The translations under genes were made by a program, and so were the position numbers. From positions 62,001-126,000 of the forward strand of contig AODO01000006.1 in the NCBI GenBank assembly GCA_000341795.1: DNA of 64,000 nt, in the 5' to 3' direction. The stretch's first letter is position 1. Each line of letters starts with the position of its first letter. The notes under the pieces were generated by a model. It saw nothing but the letters and a program-made list of their open reading frames with translations. It did not search any database and had not been told where the DNA came from. The DNA is from Rhodococcus triatomae BKS 15-14. GTDB taxonomy: Bacteria > Actinomycetota > Actinomycetes > Mycobacteriales > Mycobacteriaceae. This document shows positions 28,215-36,825 of the stretch, in pieces.

Positions 28215-28865
28215 TCACCGCTTCGCGTCGGGCTTGCCCTTCAGCTCGGTCGCCAGCACCGCCGCCTGCGTGCGGCGCTGCATCCCCAGCTTCGCCAGCA
28301 GGCGCGAGACGTAGTTCTTCACGGTCTTCTCCGCCAGGTGCATCCGGGCACCGATCTCCCGATTCGTCAGGCCCTCACCGATCAGCTCGAACACCGCCCG
28401 CTCCTGATCGGTGAGCTCCTCGACGAGTCCGGACTGGTTCCGCTGCGCTCGAATCCGCGCGAGCACGGCGGCGGTCTCGCGGTCGTCGAGCAGCGAGCCG
28501 CCGGCCGCGACCGTGCGGACCGCCTCGATCAGGTCGATGCCGAGGATCTGCTTGAGCAGGTAGCCCGACGCCCCGGCCATCACCGCGTCGAACAGGGCTT
28601 CGTCGTCCGAGTACGAGGTCAGCATCAGGCAGCGCAGCCCCGGCATCCGGGACCGCAGCTCACGGCACAGCTCGACCCCCGAGCCGTCCGGAAGCCGGAC
28701 GTCGAGCACCGCGACGTCCACTCCGTCCGCGGGTACGGACGCGAGGGCCTCGGCAACGCTCGACGCCTCCCCCACGACGATGAGGTCGGGCGCGGCACCG
28801 AGCAGGTCCACCAGGCCACGGCGGACGATCTCGTGGTCGTCGACGAGGTACAGGCGTGTCGGCAT
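28215..28865 (-). CDS. devR: DevR/DosR-like NarL-family response regulator
   Basis: 216 residues. The receiver domain starts [21 protein letters not shown] and has phosphoacceptor Asp55 ([11 protein letters not shown]) and Lys in YLLK. The LuxR-type HTH is [25 protein letters not shown], with the Thr of KTV conserved as in DosR. The closing [12 protein letters not shown] is nearly identical to the Mycobacterium tuberculosis protein as I remember it. It would activate hypoxia genes by binding DosR boxes; one lies 20 bp upstream of its own start. The likely cognate kinase is the DevS-like gene at 24885-26459. Confidence 0.9.
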   Translation of the reverse strand: MPTRLYLVDDHEIVRRGLVDLLGAAPDLIVVGEASSVAEALASVPADGVDVAVLDVRLPDGSGVELCRELRSRMPGLRCLMLTSYSDDEALFDAVMAGASGYLLKQILGIDLIEAVRTVAAGGSLLDDRETAAVLARIRAQRNQSGLVEELTDQERAVFELIGEGLTNREIGARMHLAEKTVKNYVSRLLAKLGMQRRTQAAVLATELKGKPDAKR

Positions 28866-28884
28866 GTACCGATCCCAGCACATC

Positions 28885-28898
28885 GGGACCTTCGGCCC
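28885..28898. promoter_or_regulatory. candidate DosR box in the devR-desaturase divergent gap
   Basis: GGGACCTTCGGCCC matches the DosR core pattern GGGAC-N4-GTCCC except for one base (GGCCC). It lies 20 bp upstream of devR and 87 bp upstream of the divergent desaturase gene, and could serve either. Confidence 0.6.
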
Positions 28899-28984
28899 TA
28901 TCGACCGGGTCCCCCCTTCGGTGAGGCTGTGGCGGTGCCATCCCTCGGTGGTACCCCACACCGCTCGGCGAACGGGGATCGACT

Positions 28985-29935
28985 GTGACGCGTGAACTGA
29001 CCCAGCTCGAACTCCTCCGCGAACTCGAACCGGTCGCCGAGGAGAACGTGCACCGGCACCTGTCGATGGCGAAGGACTGGCACCCGCACGATTACGTGCC
29101 GTGGGACGACGGCCGCAACTTCGCCGCCCTCGGCGGCGTCGACTGGGATCCTGCGCAGTCACGGCTCGGCGAGGTCGCGAAGGCCGCCATGATCACCAAC
29201 CTGCTGACCGAGGACAACCTGCCGTCCTATCACCGGGTGATCGCCGAGAACTTCTCCCGCGACGGCGCCTGGGGGACCTGGATCGGCCGGTGGACCGCCG
29301 AGGAGAACAAGCACTCCGTCGTGATGCGGGACTACCTCGTCGTCACGCGCGGAGTCGATCCGGTGGCACTGGAGAACGCCCGGATGACCCACATGACGGC
29401 CGGGTTCCACCCCGACCTGCAGGAGGGCCTGCTCGACGCGGTCACCTACGTGACCTTCCAGGAACTCGCCACCCGGGTCTCCCACCGGAACACCGGCAGG
29501 GCCTGCGGCGACCCGATCGCCGATCGTATGCTCGCCCGCGTCGCAGCGGACGAGAACCTGCACATGATGTTCTACCGCAACATCACCGGAGCCGCCCTCG
29601 ACCTCGCGCCGGCCCAGGCGATGCGGGCCATCGTGAAGATCCTCGACAACTTCCAGATGCCCGGTGCGACCATGCCGCAGTTCCGGCGCAACGCCGTGCT
29701 GATCGCCAAGGGTGGCATCTACGACCTCCGACAGCACCTCGACGACGTCGTGCTGCCGGTACTGAGAACCTGGAAGGTGTTCGAACGCAACGATTTCAGC
29801 GGCGAGGCGGAGACCCTGCGCGAGGACCTCGACGACCTGCTGAACGGGCTGCGTGCCGACGCGGAACGGTTCGAGGAGGCGCGGGACCGGGCGCTGGCCC
29901 GGGCCGCCGCACGCGGAAAGGTGGCGGTTCGATGA
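28985..29935 (+). CDS. acyl-ACP desaturase, DesA-type di-iron enzyme
   Basis: 316 residues. Soluble fatty-acid desaturase type 2, introducing a double bond into acyl-ACP with O2 and reduced ferredoxin. The two carboxylate-bridge motifs are EENKH and DENLH, with flanking Glu residues in [10 protein letters not shown] and FQELATR. Mycobacterial DesA1/DesA2 are the nearest family members I recognise. The GTG start at 28985 opens directly on [11 protein letters not shown]. It overlaps the downstream 91-residue gene by 4 bp (ATGA), so the two are coupled. A DosR-box-like site lies upstream. An O2-dependent enzyme under hypoxic control would be notable. Confidence 0.93.
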   Translation: MTRELTQLELLRELEPVAEENVHRHLSMAKDWHPHDYVPWDDGRNFAALGGVDWDPAQSRLGEVAKAAMITNLLTEDNLPSYHRVIAENFSRDGAWGTWIGRWTAEENKHSVVMRDYLVVTRGVDPVALENARMTHMTAGFHPDLQEGLLDAVTYVTFQELATRVSHRNTGRACGDPIADRMLARVAADENLHMMFYRNITGAALDLAPAQAMRAIVKILDNFQMPGATMPQFRRNAVLIAKGGIYDLRQHLDDVVLPVLRTWKVFERNDFSGEAETLREDLDDLLNGLRADAERFEEARDRALARAAARGKVAVR

Positions 29936-30207
29936 CGGCGATCGAGGACGACACCGACCGGGTGCCACCGAGCACCGACACCGGTGCACTGTTCGAGACG
30001 GCGCTGACGATGGCGGCGGCGGCCAAGCGCGGCAACGTGACCGCGTGGGCGGAGGCGAAGTCCGCGCGGCACGATCCCGACGCGCTCGCGTTCCTGAACT
30101 CGGTACTGCTCGGCGTACTGATCGAGAACGACGCCGTTCGCCGCGGCGTGCATCCCGCCGACGTGTGGGCGCAGCTGCGCAGGGGTGGACTCGACGAGTT
30201 CGGCTGA
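29932..30207 (+). CDS. small hypothetical protein coupled to the desaturase
   Basis: 91 residues, not recognised. It is acidic, with a disordered N-terminus (to about residue 20) followed by two or three predicted helices (ALFETALTMAAAAKRG, DALAFLNSVLLGVLIENDAVRRG) and the end DVWAQLRRGGLDEFG. There is no signal, membrane segment or metal motif. The ATGA overlap with the desaturase stop makes it a likely partner or stabilising subunit of that enzyme. A strong hairpin terminator follows 9 bp after its stop. Confidence 0.8.
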   Translation: MTAIEDDTDRVPPSTDTGALFETALTMAAAAKRGNVTAWAEAKSARHDPDALAFLNSVLLGVLIENDAVRRGVHPADVWAQLRRGGLDEFG

Positions 30208-30215
30208 CGGACGCG

Positions 30216-30251
30216 ACTCGGGGCCGGTGCCGCCGGGCACCGGCCCCGAGT
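30216..30251. terminator. bidirectional hairpin terminator
   Basis: A perfect 16-bp stem with a 4-nt GCCG loop has arms at 30216-30231 and 30236-30251. It is G+C-rich, without a T-run, and lies between the convergent 91-residue gene and the universal stress gene. It probably ends both transcripts. Confidence 0.85.
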
Positions 30252-30270
30252 ACGTCACGGGTTGTGGCGG

Positions 30271-31170
30271 CTAGGACGTCTCCGCCGGGCGGACGATCAG
30301 CACCGGGCAGTCCGCCGTGCTCATCAGCGCCGCGCTCGTGGAGCCGAGGAGCATGCCACGGAACCCGCCGCGACCGCGGCTGCCGACGACGAGAAGCTGT
30401 GCCTGCTCGGAGAATTCACTGAGCACCCGCACCGGCCGGTCGCGCCGCACGACGCGCTGCACCGGAACGTCCGGGTACTGCTCGATCAGACCGGCGAGCT
30501 GCTCGGAGAGCACCGCCTCCTCCGCCGCCTGGATCGCGCTCCAGTGCGGGTCGTCCTCGGTCGCGCCGAGCGACGGCTGCACCGACACGTCGCTCCACAC
30601 GTTCACCGCAACGAGCTGCGCGTTACGGGCGGATGCCTCCTGGAACGCGACTTTCGTTGCAGCCGCGCTGATCTCCGAGCCGTCGATGCCGACGACGACC
30701 GGCCCCTCGGTCGGGGCGTGGCCGTCGAGGGTGCGGCCGCGGACGACCGCGACCGGTGTCGTCGAGTGGGACGCGACGGCGCGGGCCACCGATCCGAGGA
30801 GGGCTCCACTGAACTCGCCGAGCCCACGGCTGCCGAGCGCGATCATCGACGCACCGGGCGCGTACTGCAGCAGCACCTCCGCGATCCGTCCCTCGTGCAG
30901 TTTGGTGTCGATCTCCAGGCCTGCGTCGTCGACCGCCTCCCGCGCGAGAACCGCCGCGCTGTCGAGGTGCGCGCGCCCGGCGTTCTTCAGGTCGTCGCCG
31001 TAGCCTCGGACCAGGTAGGGCTCGCTGTAGTAGTAGGCGGGCACGTGGACCACGGAGACCAGCAGCAGCGGGAGCTTACGGGCCACAGCCGTCCGGGCGG
31101 CCCACACCACTGCGGTCGACGCCGCATCTGATCCGTCCACTCCCACCACGACGGGCTTGCTTGAACTCAT
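30271..31170 (-). CDS. tandem-domain universal stress protein (UspA), copy 1
   Basis: 299 residues with two Usp domains: the first starts at VVVGVDGSDAAS and the second at VVVGIDGSEISA. Each ends with an ATP-binding G-x2-G-x9-G(S/T) pattern (GSRGLGEFSGALLGSV and GSRGRGGFRGMLLGST). It resembles mycobacterial Rv1996/Rv2005c/Rv2623-type proteins, several of which belong to the DosR regulon. ATG 31170 is chosen over an ATG at 31182 because GAGGAGC sits 4 nt before it. A DosR-box-like site lies 66 bp upstream of the start. It probably acts in dormancy or nucleotide sensing. Confidence 0.92.
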   Translation of the reverse strand: MSSSKPVVVGVDGSDAASTAVVWAARTAVARKLPLLLVSVVHVPAYYYSEPYLVRGYGDDLKNAGRAHLDSAAVLAREAVDDAGLEIDTKLHEGRIAEVLLQYAPGASMIALGSRGLGEFSGALLGSVARAVASHSTTPVAVVRGRTLDGHAPTEGPVVVGIDGSEISAAATKVAFQEASARNAQLVAVNVWSDVSVQPSLGATEDDPHWSAIQAAEEAVLSEQLAGLIEQYPDVPVQRVVRRDRPVRVLSEFSEQAQLLVVGSRGRGGFRGMLLGSTSAALMSTADCPVLIVRPAETS

Positions 31171-31236
31171 GCTGCTCCTCATATCGACCGACTACGCTGT
31201 CCCGCCCATTGTGTCCGCTTCCGGCCCGGTCCGCGT

Positions 31237-31250
31237 GGGTCGAAGGTCCC
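31237..31250 (-). promoter_or_regulatory. candidate DosR box upstream of universal stress protein copy 1
   Basis: GGGTCGAAGGTCCC fits GGGAC-N4-GTCCC with a single base change (GGGTC). It is 66-80 bp upstream of the minus-strand stress gene and 126 bp upstream of the divergent LapA-like gene. Confidence 0.6.
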
Positions 31251-31375
31251 CGTGTCGGCATCATGTCCGTCACGTCGGTGCCCGCCGCGAGTGTCACCTG
31301 GCGGATCGCGCCGGCGAATCCTACTGTTGACAGTGCAACCCGATCCGGTTGCGCGCGTCCAGCAAGGAGCGTGTG

Positions 31376-31609
31376 ATGGCCGATTCGACGACGCACAGGA
31401 ACCCGGTGCTCTCCCGGATGACGCCGGGACGCTGGCTGGCACTGGTGCTGGTGGTGCTGGCCGTGATCTTCATCTTCCAGAACACGGCGACGACCAGCAT
31501 CTCGCTGGCGTGGCTCACGATCGACGCCGCGCTCTGGCTGGTCCTGCTGGTCGTGTTCGCAATCGGATGGATCGCCGGCTGGCTGCTCGGCAGGCGCAAG
31601 CCCGACTGA
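31376..31609 (+). CDS. LapA-domain small membrane protein
   Basis: 77 residues: a short polar N-terminus, then two transmembrane helices (WLALVLVVLAVIFIFQNT and DAALWLVLLVVFAIGWIAGWLLG) with the FQNTATTSIS motif characteristic of lipopolysaccharide-assembly-protein-A (LapA/DUF1049) domains. Its role in actinobacteria is unknown; it may support envelope integrity. ATG 31376 follows AAGGAG with good spacing. A TTGACAGT segment at about 31327 could be the -35 region. Confidence 0.85.
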   Translation: MADSTTHRNPVLSRMTPGRWLALVLVVLAVIFIFQNTATTSISLAWLTIDAALWLVLLVVFAIGWIAGWLLGRRKPD

Positions 31610-31626
31610 CCCGACCGCGAGCGTCG

Positions 31627-31691
31627 GCCGGGTGCGCGCGGGCCGGCGCATCGCGATCGAGGCGACGTTCCGACATCCTCGCGCACCCGGC
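31627..31691. terminator. long-loop inverted repeat between convergent genes
   Basis: GCCGGGTGCGCG (31627-31638) and CGCGCACCCGGC (31680-31691) are perfect 12-nt inverted arms 41 nt apart, in the gap between the LapA-like and LLM genes. It may act in termination, but the loop is long. Confidence 0.35.
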
Positions 31692-31697
31692 GCGGAC

Positions 31698-32741
31698 TCA
31701 CGCGTCGATGATCGCCCGCAGCTTCTCGATCTGCGCGACGCGACCGGCCGAGTCGGGGGCGATCGCGTTGACGGTGAGCGTCGTCGCGCCCGCCTCCTTG
31801 AACGCGGCGACGCGCTCCCGGACGTATCCTTCCGGGCCGATCAGGGAGATCGCGCGCACCAGCTCGTCCGGGACCGCCGCGGCGGCTTCCTGCTTCTTGC
31901 CGTCCAGGTACAGGTCCTGGATGGTCTTCGCTTCGGCCTCGTAGCCGTAGCGGCAGGCGAGGTCGTTGTAGAAGTTCTTGCCGCGGGCGCCCATGCCGCC
32001 TATGTACAGCGCGAGGTGCGGCTTGATCCAGTCGAGCATGTGGTCGACGTCGTCGCCGATGGCGAGCGCGGGGCCCGCGTAGATCTCGAGGTCACCGAGG
32101 GACGCGTCGCGCTTGGCCTTGCCCGCGGCGATCGCCTCGCCCCACACGTCGCCGGCACGCTCGGGGTGGAAGAAGATCGGCTGCCAGCCTTCGGCGATCT
32201 CGGCGGTCAGCGCGACGTTCTTCGGACCGAGCGCCGCGATGACGATCGGGATCTTCTCGCGCACAGGGTGATTGATGATCTTCAGCGGCTTGCCGAGACC
32301 GGTTCCCTTGTCGGCGGGAAGCGGGATCTGGTAGTACTTGCCGTCGTACTGCACCTTCTCGCGACGCCACACCTGGCGGCAGATGTCGACGAGCTCGCGG
32401 GTGCGGCCGATCGGCGCGTCGTAGCGGACACCGTGGAAACCCTCGATGACCTGCGGCCCGGACGCCCCCAGACCGAGCACGAACCGGCCGTCCGAAACGA
32501 AGTCCAGACCGGCCGCGGTCATCGCCATCAGCGACGGCGTGCGGGTGTAGATCTGGAAGATTCCCGATGCGAGCTTGAGGGTGGTCGTCTTCGCCGCGAG
32601 GTAGCCGAGCTGGCTGACGGCGTCGAAGGAATAGGCCTCCGCCATGAACACGATGTCGAGCCCGGCGCGCTCGAGGTCGGCTACCTCGGCAACGGTCTCG
32701 GCGAACCCGCCGCTGTAGGTGATCTGCGTTCCGATGCGCAC
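31698..32741 (-). CDS. LLM class F420/flavin-dependent oxidoreductase
   Basis: 347 residues. Bacterial-luciferase-like TIM-barrel enzyme; the RIGTQITYSGGFAETV start, EAYSFDAVSQLGYLAAKTTTLKLASGI, the RTPSLMAMTAAGLDFVSDGRFVLGLGASGPQV segment and YDGKYY are typical of actinobacterial F420-dependent oxidoreductases. The substrate is unknown. GTG 32741 is chosen because GGAGTG lies upstream and the conserved domain starts immediately; ATG 32783 would add 14 non-conserved residues. It is divergent from a TetR gene in a 215-bp region with a CRP-like site, so may share control with it. Confidence 0.9.
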   Translation of the reverse strand: MRIGTQITYSGGFAETVAEVADLERAGLDIVFMAEAYSFDAVSQLGYLAAKTTTLKLASGIFQIYTRTPSLMAMTAAGLDFVSDGRFVLGLGASGPQVIEGFHGVRYDAPIGRTRELVDICRQVWRREKVQYDGKYYQIPLPADKGTGLGKPLKIINHPVREKIPIVIAALGPKNVALTAEIAEGWQPIFFHPERAGDVWGEAIAAGKAKRDASLGDLEIYAGPALAIGDDVDHMLDWIKPHLALYIGGMGARGKNFYNDLACRYGYEAEAKTIQDLYLDGKKQEAAAAVPDELVRAISLIGPEGYVRERVAAFKEAGATTLTVNAIAPDSAGRVAQIEKLRAIIDA

Positions 32742-32856
32742 TCGGACACTCCATTCGAAGAGGGGGACAGCTTCGTAGGACATTACGCATCACGGCACCG
32801 AATCCGTAGGACCGTGCCGAGCACGATCAGTGACCGGCAGCGCCTGTTTTCCGCGG

Positions 32857-32870
32857 GTGACTCACGTCAC
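32857..32870. promoter_or_regulatory. CRP/GlxR-like site
   Basis: GTGACTCACGTCAC has the GTGA-N6-TCAC form of CRP-family boxes. It lies 116 bp before the LLM gene and 87 bp before the tetR/mmpL unit. Its identical 13-base core occurs upstream of the hemerythrin gene. Confidence 0.5.
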
Positions 32871-32909
32871 GCTCGGGGTTCCGATGTGGCACACGGAACA
32901 ATAATTGCA

Positions 32910-32938
32910 TTGCACTGCAAGTTTGCAGGCGAGTGCAA
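32910..32938. promoter_or_regulatory. candidate TetR operator (TTGCACT...AGTGCAA)
   Basis: TTGCACT and AGTGCAA are 7-nt inverted arms separated by 15 nt, with further TGCAA copies inside. The site ends 18 bp before the GTG of the TetR gene, a position suited to autorepression. Confidence 0.6.
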
Positions 32939-32956
32939 ATTCCGTACCGTTGAGTC

Positions 32957-33601
32957 GTGACCGTGCAACCAAGCCTTCGAGATCAGAAGAAGGCCGCCAC
33001 CCGCCTCGCGCTCAGCGATGCCGCGATGCGGCTCGCCAAGCCGGCCGGTCTCGATGTCGTGACGGCCGAGGCGATTGCCTCCGAGGCCGGCGTGTCCACC
33101 CGGACCTTCCACAACTACTTCGCCTCGAAGGAGGACGCGGTCCTCTACCGCCTCGAGGCGGACGTCACCACCTGGGTCGCCCGGTTGGCCGAACGACCGG
33201 AGGGCGAGCCGATCTGGGACTCGCTGGAAGCGGTGGTCCAGTCGGTGCTCACCGACCCCGTCCGGGACCTCGACGAACTGGTGGCCGAGATGGCGCTGAT
33301 CGAGTCCAGCCCCGCCCTGCTCGCCCGCAAGCTCCAACTGGAGGGTCGAGTGGGCCGGATCCTCGGTGAGGCGATCGCCGACCGCACCGGCACCGACATC
33401 GACACCGACCTCTACCCGAACCTGCTGCAGATGACCGCCGGTGCGGCATGCAAGGCCGCCATCGAACTGTTCATCCACGGCGACACCGGGCACCCGACTC
33501 CGGCATCGATCGTTCACGAGGCGTTCCAGATGCTGCGCAACGGCATCCCGCAGCCTGCACCGTCACGGTCCACGGCAACCCCCGGATCGTCCGAACCGTA
33601 A
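32957..33601 (+). CDS. TetR family regulator of the MMPL transporter
   Basis: 214 residues. The HTH region is AIASEAGVSTRTFHNYFASKEDAVLYRLE, strongly TetR-like. The C-terminal half has a variable ligand domain and a disordered Pro/Ser tail. GTG 32957 has no clear ribosome-binding site and may be leaderless. It is followed 56 bp later by the MMPL transporter gene, so it probably represses that exporter and the divergent LLM oxidoreductase through the TTGCACT repeat. Confidence 0.9.
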   Translation: MTVQPSLRDQKKAATRLALSDAAMRLAKPAGLDVVTAEAIASEAGVSTRTFHNYFASKEDAVLYRLEADVTTWVARLAERPEGEPIWDSLEAVVQSVLTDPVRDLDELVAEMALIESSPALLARKLQLEGRVGRILGEAIADRTGTDIDTDLYPNLLQMTAGAACKAAIELFIHGDTGHPTPASIVHEAFQMLRNGIPQPAPSRSTATPGSSEP

Positions 33602-33657
33602 CCACCCCGACCAGCGCTCCCGAAAACCCTGCACACCCGCAACACGAAGGGTCCCCC

Positions 33658-36009
33658 ATGGCCACCTATCTGTACCGGATCGGCAAGTTCGCCTACCGGC
33701 GCAAGGGCACTGTTCTCTCGCTGTGGCTCGCGCTGCTCGTCCTCATGGGCGTCGGCGCGGCGACACTGTCCGGCCCGACCAACGACTCGTTCTCCATCCC
33801 GGGGACTCCCGCGCAGAAAGCGCAGGACCTGATGGCGGAGCGCTTCCCGTCCGACGGCAAGGACCCGTTCAACTCCATCTCGGCGCGGTACGTGTTCGCC
33901 GCACCCGAGGGCCAGACACTCGACACCCCCGAGAACCAGGCCGCGATGGACGCGACGCTGGCCGGGATTCGCGGCATCGAACTCGTCGAACCCGCCGCGA
34001 AGGCCGATCCGGCCACCGCCGCGGCGCCCGAGGAGGCCGCGGGCGCACTGGTGAACCCGGTCGTCGCCGACGGGCAGATGACGCAGATGGCGACGGCACA
34101 GGCCGAACAGACCGGCAAGCCCCTGGACCAGGCGACGGCCGACGCGGCAGCACTTTCACCGCTGAGCCCCGACAAGACCGTCGGCTACGTCGAGGTGCCG
34201 TTCTCCGGTGACTTCACCAACGTGAACGCCGAACTGGTGGACCAGATCGAGGCCGCGGCGCAACCCGCCCGAGACGCCGGCCTGACCGTCCAGATCAGCG
34301 GCAGCGCCGCCCAACTGCAGGAAGCCCCCGGCGGCACCGCCGAGCTGATGGGCATGGCCGTGGCCGCGGTCGTACTCGTACTGACCTTCGGCTCGCTCGT
34401 CGCCGCGGGCCTGCCGCTGCTGTCCGCGATCATCGGCGTCGGCATCGGCAGCCTCGGCATCACCGTCGCGACCGGCTTCACCGAGCTCGGCTCGATGACC
34501 CCGACCCTCGCCGTGATGATCGGCCTGGCCGTCGCCATCGACTACTCACTGTTCATCGTGTCGCGGTTCCGCCACGAGGTCAGTGTCACCGGAAACCGGG
34601 AGGAAGCCGCCGGCCGAGCGGTCGGCACGGCCGGATCGGCCGTCGTGTTCGCCGGTCTGACCGTCATCATCGCGCTCGTCGCGCTGCGGGTCGTCGGCAT
34701 CAAGTTCCTCAGTGACATGGGTATGGCCGCCGGCTTCGCGGTGCTGATCGCGGTGCTCGTCGCACTGACCTTCCTGCCCGCCTTCCTGGGGCTGCTCGGG
34801 AAGAAGGCGTTCGCCGGGCGCATCCCGTTCGTCAAGGCGCCGGATCCCGAGGCGGAGGACGCCAAGCCCGGCCCCGCGTCGCGCTACGCCGGCTGGGTGG
34901 CCCGCAAGCCGCTGATCCCGCTCGTCGCCGGCATCGTGATCCTCGGCCTGTTCGCCGCACCCGCGGCCGGACTGAAGCTGGCCCTGCCCAGTGAGGCGAG
35001 CGGCGACCCGGCAACCAGCTCCCGCCAGGCGTACGACCTCGTCTCCGGCGCATTCGGCCCCGGCCGCAATGCTCCGCTGATCGTCGTCGTCGACGCGCAG
35101 GACGCGACCGTCCCCGAGCAGGAGGCGTTCGGCACCGTCGTCCGGTCGATCAGCGAGCAGGACGACGTCGCCAACGCCCAGATCGTGGGCATGAACCCCG
35201 CCGGAGACACCGCCCAGATCCTCGTCACACCCGGCAGCGGCCCGACCGACGAGAAGACGGTCGACCTGATGCAGTCGATCCGGGACAGCGAGGTCGGTCT
35301 GAACGAGGAGATCGGTGTGAGCTTCGGCGTCACCGGTCAGACCGCGCTCGAGACCGACATCTCCGATCGCCTGCTGAGCGCACTGATCCCGTACCTGGTC
35401 ATCGTCGTCGGCCTCGCGTTCATCCTGCTGATGCTCGTGTTCCGCTCGATCCTGGTGCCGCTGACCGCGGCACTCGGCTTCCTGCTCAGTGTCGCCGCCA
35501 CCTTCGGCGCGACGGTCGCGATCTTCCAGGAGGGCTGGGGCGGCCTGATCGCCAACCCGCAGCCGCTGGTCAGCTTCATGCCCATCTTCCTGATCGGCGT
35601 GGTGTTCGGTCTCGCGATGGACTACCAGGTGTTCCTGGTGACCCGGATGCGGGAGGAGTACGTGCACGGGGCGACCGCCAAGAAGGCCATGACGATCGGC
35701 TTCAGCCACGGCGCCCGTGTCGTCGGCGCGGCCGCGCTGATCATGATCTCGGTGTTCGGTGCCTTCATGCTCGAGGACAACGCGTTCATCAAGTCGATCG
35801 GCTTCGCACTCGCGGCCGCCGTGTTCTTCGACGCCTTCATCGTCCGGATGGTGATCATCCCGGCGCTCATGTCGCTGCTCGGCGACAAGGCATGGTGGCT
35901 GCCGAAGTGGCTCGACAAGATCCTGCCGAACGTCGACGTCGAGGGCGAGAAGCTCCGCAAGGAGCTGACCCCCTCCGGCAAGGTGGACGAACCGGTCACC
36001 GCCGGATAG
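33658..36009 (+). CDS. MMPL/RND-family membrane transporter
   Basis: 783 residues with two repeats of the RND/MMPL design: an N-terminal TM helix (about 20-40), an extracytoplasmic domain rich in Ala/Pro (about 50-215), a TM bundle (220-375), then a second TM (about 415-435), a second outer domain and a TM bundle (575-745). The proton-relay region is GLAVAIDYSLFIVSRFRHE in the first half and GLAMDYQVFLVTRMREEYVHGA in the second, both with the conserved Asp-Tyr. MMPL proteins export lipids or drugs. Start ATG 33658 after GAAGGG. Regulated by the upstream TetR; a hairpin terminator follows. Confidence 0.95.
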   Translation: MATYLYRIGKFAYRRKGTVLSLWLALLVLMGVGAATLSGPTNDSFSIPGTPAQKAQDLMAERFPSDGKDPFNSISARYVFAAPEGQTLDTPENQAAMDATLAGIRGIELVEPAAKADPATAAAPEEAAGALVNPVVADGQMTQMATAQAEQTGKPLDQATADAAALSPLSPDKTVGYVEVPFSGDFTNVNAELVDQIEAAAQPARDAGLTVQISGSAAQLQEAPGGTAELMGMAVAAVVLVLTFGSLVAAGLPLLSAIIGVGIGSLGITVATGFTELGSMTPTLAVMIGLAVAIDYSLFIVSRFRHEVSVTGNREEAAGRAVGTAGSAVVFAGLTVIIALVALRVVGIKFLSDMGMAAGFAVLIAVLVALTFLPAFLGLLGKKAFAGRIPFVKAPDPEAEDAKPGPASRYAGWVARKPLIPLVAGIVILGLFAAPAAGLKLALPSEASGDPATSSRQAYDLVSGAFGPGRNAPLIVVVDAQDATVPEQEAFGTVVRSISEQDDVANAQIVGMNPAGDTAQILVTPGSGPTDEKTVDLMQSIRDSEVGLNEEIGVSFGVTGQTALETDISDRLLSALIPYLVIVVGLAFILLMLVFRSILVPLTAALGFLLSVAATFGATVAIFQEGWGGLIANPQPLVSFMPIFLIGVVFGLAMDYQVFLVTRMREEYVHGATAKKAMTIGFSHGARVVGAAALIMISVFGAFMLEDNAFIKSIGFALAAAVFFDAFIVRMVIIPALMSLLGDKAWWLPKWLDKILPNVDVEGEKLRKELTPSGKVDEPVTAG

Positions 36010-36022
36010 CACGTCACACCCC

Positions 36023-36070
36023 TCACCCCCGGTCTGTCGGATCACTCCGACGGGCCGGGGGTGACTTCGT
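36023..36070 (+). terminator. hairpin terminator after the MMPL gene
   Basis: TCACCCCCGG (36023-36032) pairs with CCGGGGGTGA (36055-36064), with an inner GTCGGA/TCCGAC stem. It begins 13 bp after the MMPL stop codon and is followed by CTTCGTTCC. Confidence 0.85.
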
Positions 36071-36126
36071 TCCGGGCCCGCCTCGTCGCCCGGGTTCCGC
36101 GTGCCGTAAGCGGTAGCGTCCCCGTG

Positions 36127-36825
36127 GTGGACACACCAGCACTCGACGCCCGGATGGTGGCGATGCTCCCGTGCGCCGACATCGACCGGACTGCGGAATT
36201 CTGGACCGCCCTCGGACTTTCCGTCACCTACCGGCAAGCGCGACCGAACCCGTATCTCGCGCTCGGCCGCGGTGGCGTGGCGCTCCACTACTACGGCCTC
36301 GAGAATCTCGACCCGGACGACAACCACGGCACGTGTGGCGTCGTCGTCGACGACACCGAACCGCTGCACCGCCTGTTCACCCGGGGGCTCACCGCGAGGT
36401 ACGGCCGGATTCCGCTCAGCGGGCTCCCTCGCATCACACGGCCGCGGCAGCGCGCCAACAACGCCGGCCTGAGCGGATTCAGCGTCGTCGACCCCGACGG
36501 CAACTGGATTCGCGTCAGTCGCCGACCCGCGACTCCGGACGAGACGCCCCGGGCCGTCGACGACCGCGTCGACTGGGTGTCCGCGGGCGGTGGACCACTC
36601 GCGCGGGCCCTGGAGAACGCCGTCGTCATGGCGGATTCGCACGGCGTCGAGTCGCAAGCGCATCGACTGTTGTCCGGGGCCCTCGCCCGTCACCCCGGCG
36701 CCCCGGTCGCCGAACGTTCGGCAGCGTGGGGGTACCTCGCCGAACTGAGCGCGCGACTGGGCGATGTGCCCGCCGCCGAACGCGCCCGGGACGAGAGGTG
36801 GCGCTGTCGGTGCGTGACGGTCTGA
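36127..36825 (+). CDS. VOC family protein (glyoxalase/bleomycin-resistance fold)
   Basis: 232 residues. The first about 130 form a vicinal-oxygen-chelate domain (LPCADIDRTAEFWTALGLSVTY, ALHYYGLENLD, GLSGFSVVDPDGNWIRVS); the C-terminal part is helical (ENAVVMADSHGVESQAHRLLSGALARHPG) and may be a TPR-like extension. Such proteins bind or detoxify small compounds; the substrate is unknown. The GTG at 36127 is preferred: GTAGCGT upstream looks like a -10 box for a leaderless mRNA. An in-frame GTG at 36124 is the alternative. Confidence 0.75.
   Translation: MDTPALDARMVAMLPCADIDRTAEFWTALGLSVTYRQARPNPYLALGRGGVALHYYGLENLDPDDNHGTCGVVVDDTEPLHRLFTRGLTARYGRIPLSGLPRITRPRQRANNAGLSGFSVVDPDGNWIRVSRRPATPDETPRAVDDRVDWVSAGGGPLARALENAVVMADSHGVESQAHRLLSGALARHPGAPVAERSAAWGYLAELSARLGDVPAAERARDERWRCRCVTV

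Noticed and set aside
31632-32960. 442-codon plus-strand frame opposite the LLM oxidoreductase
   Set aside because: It mirrors a well-conserved gene; composition is that of an antisense frame in high-G+C DNA and no family motif is seen.
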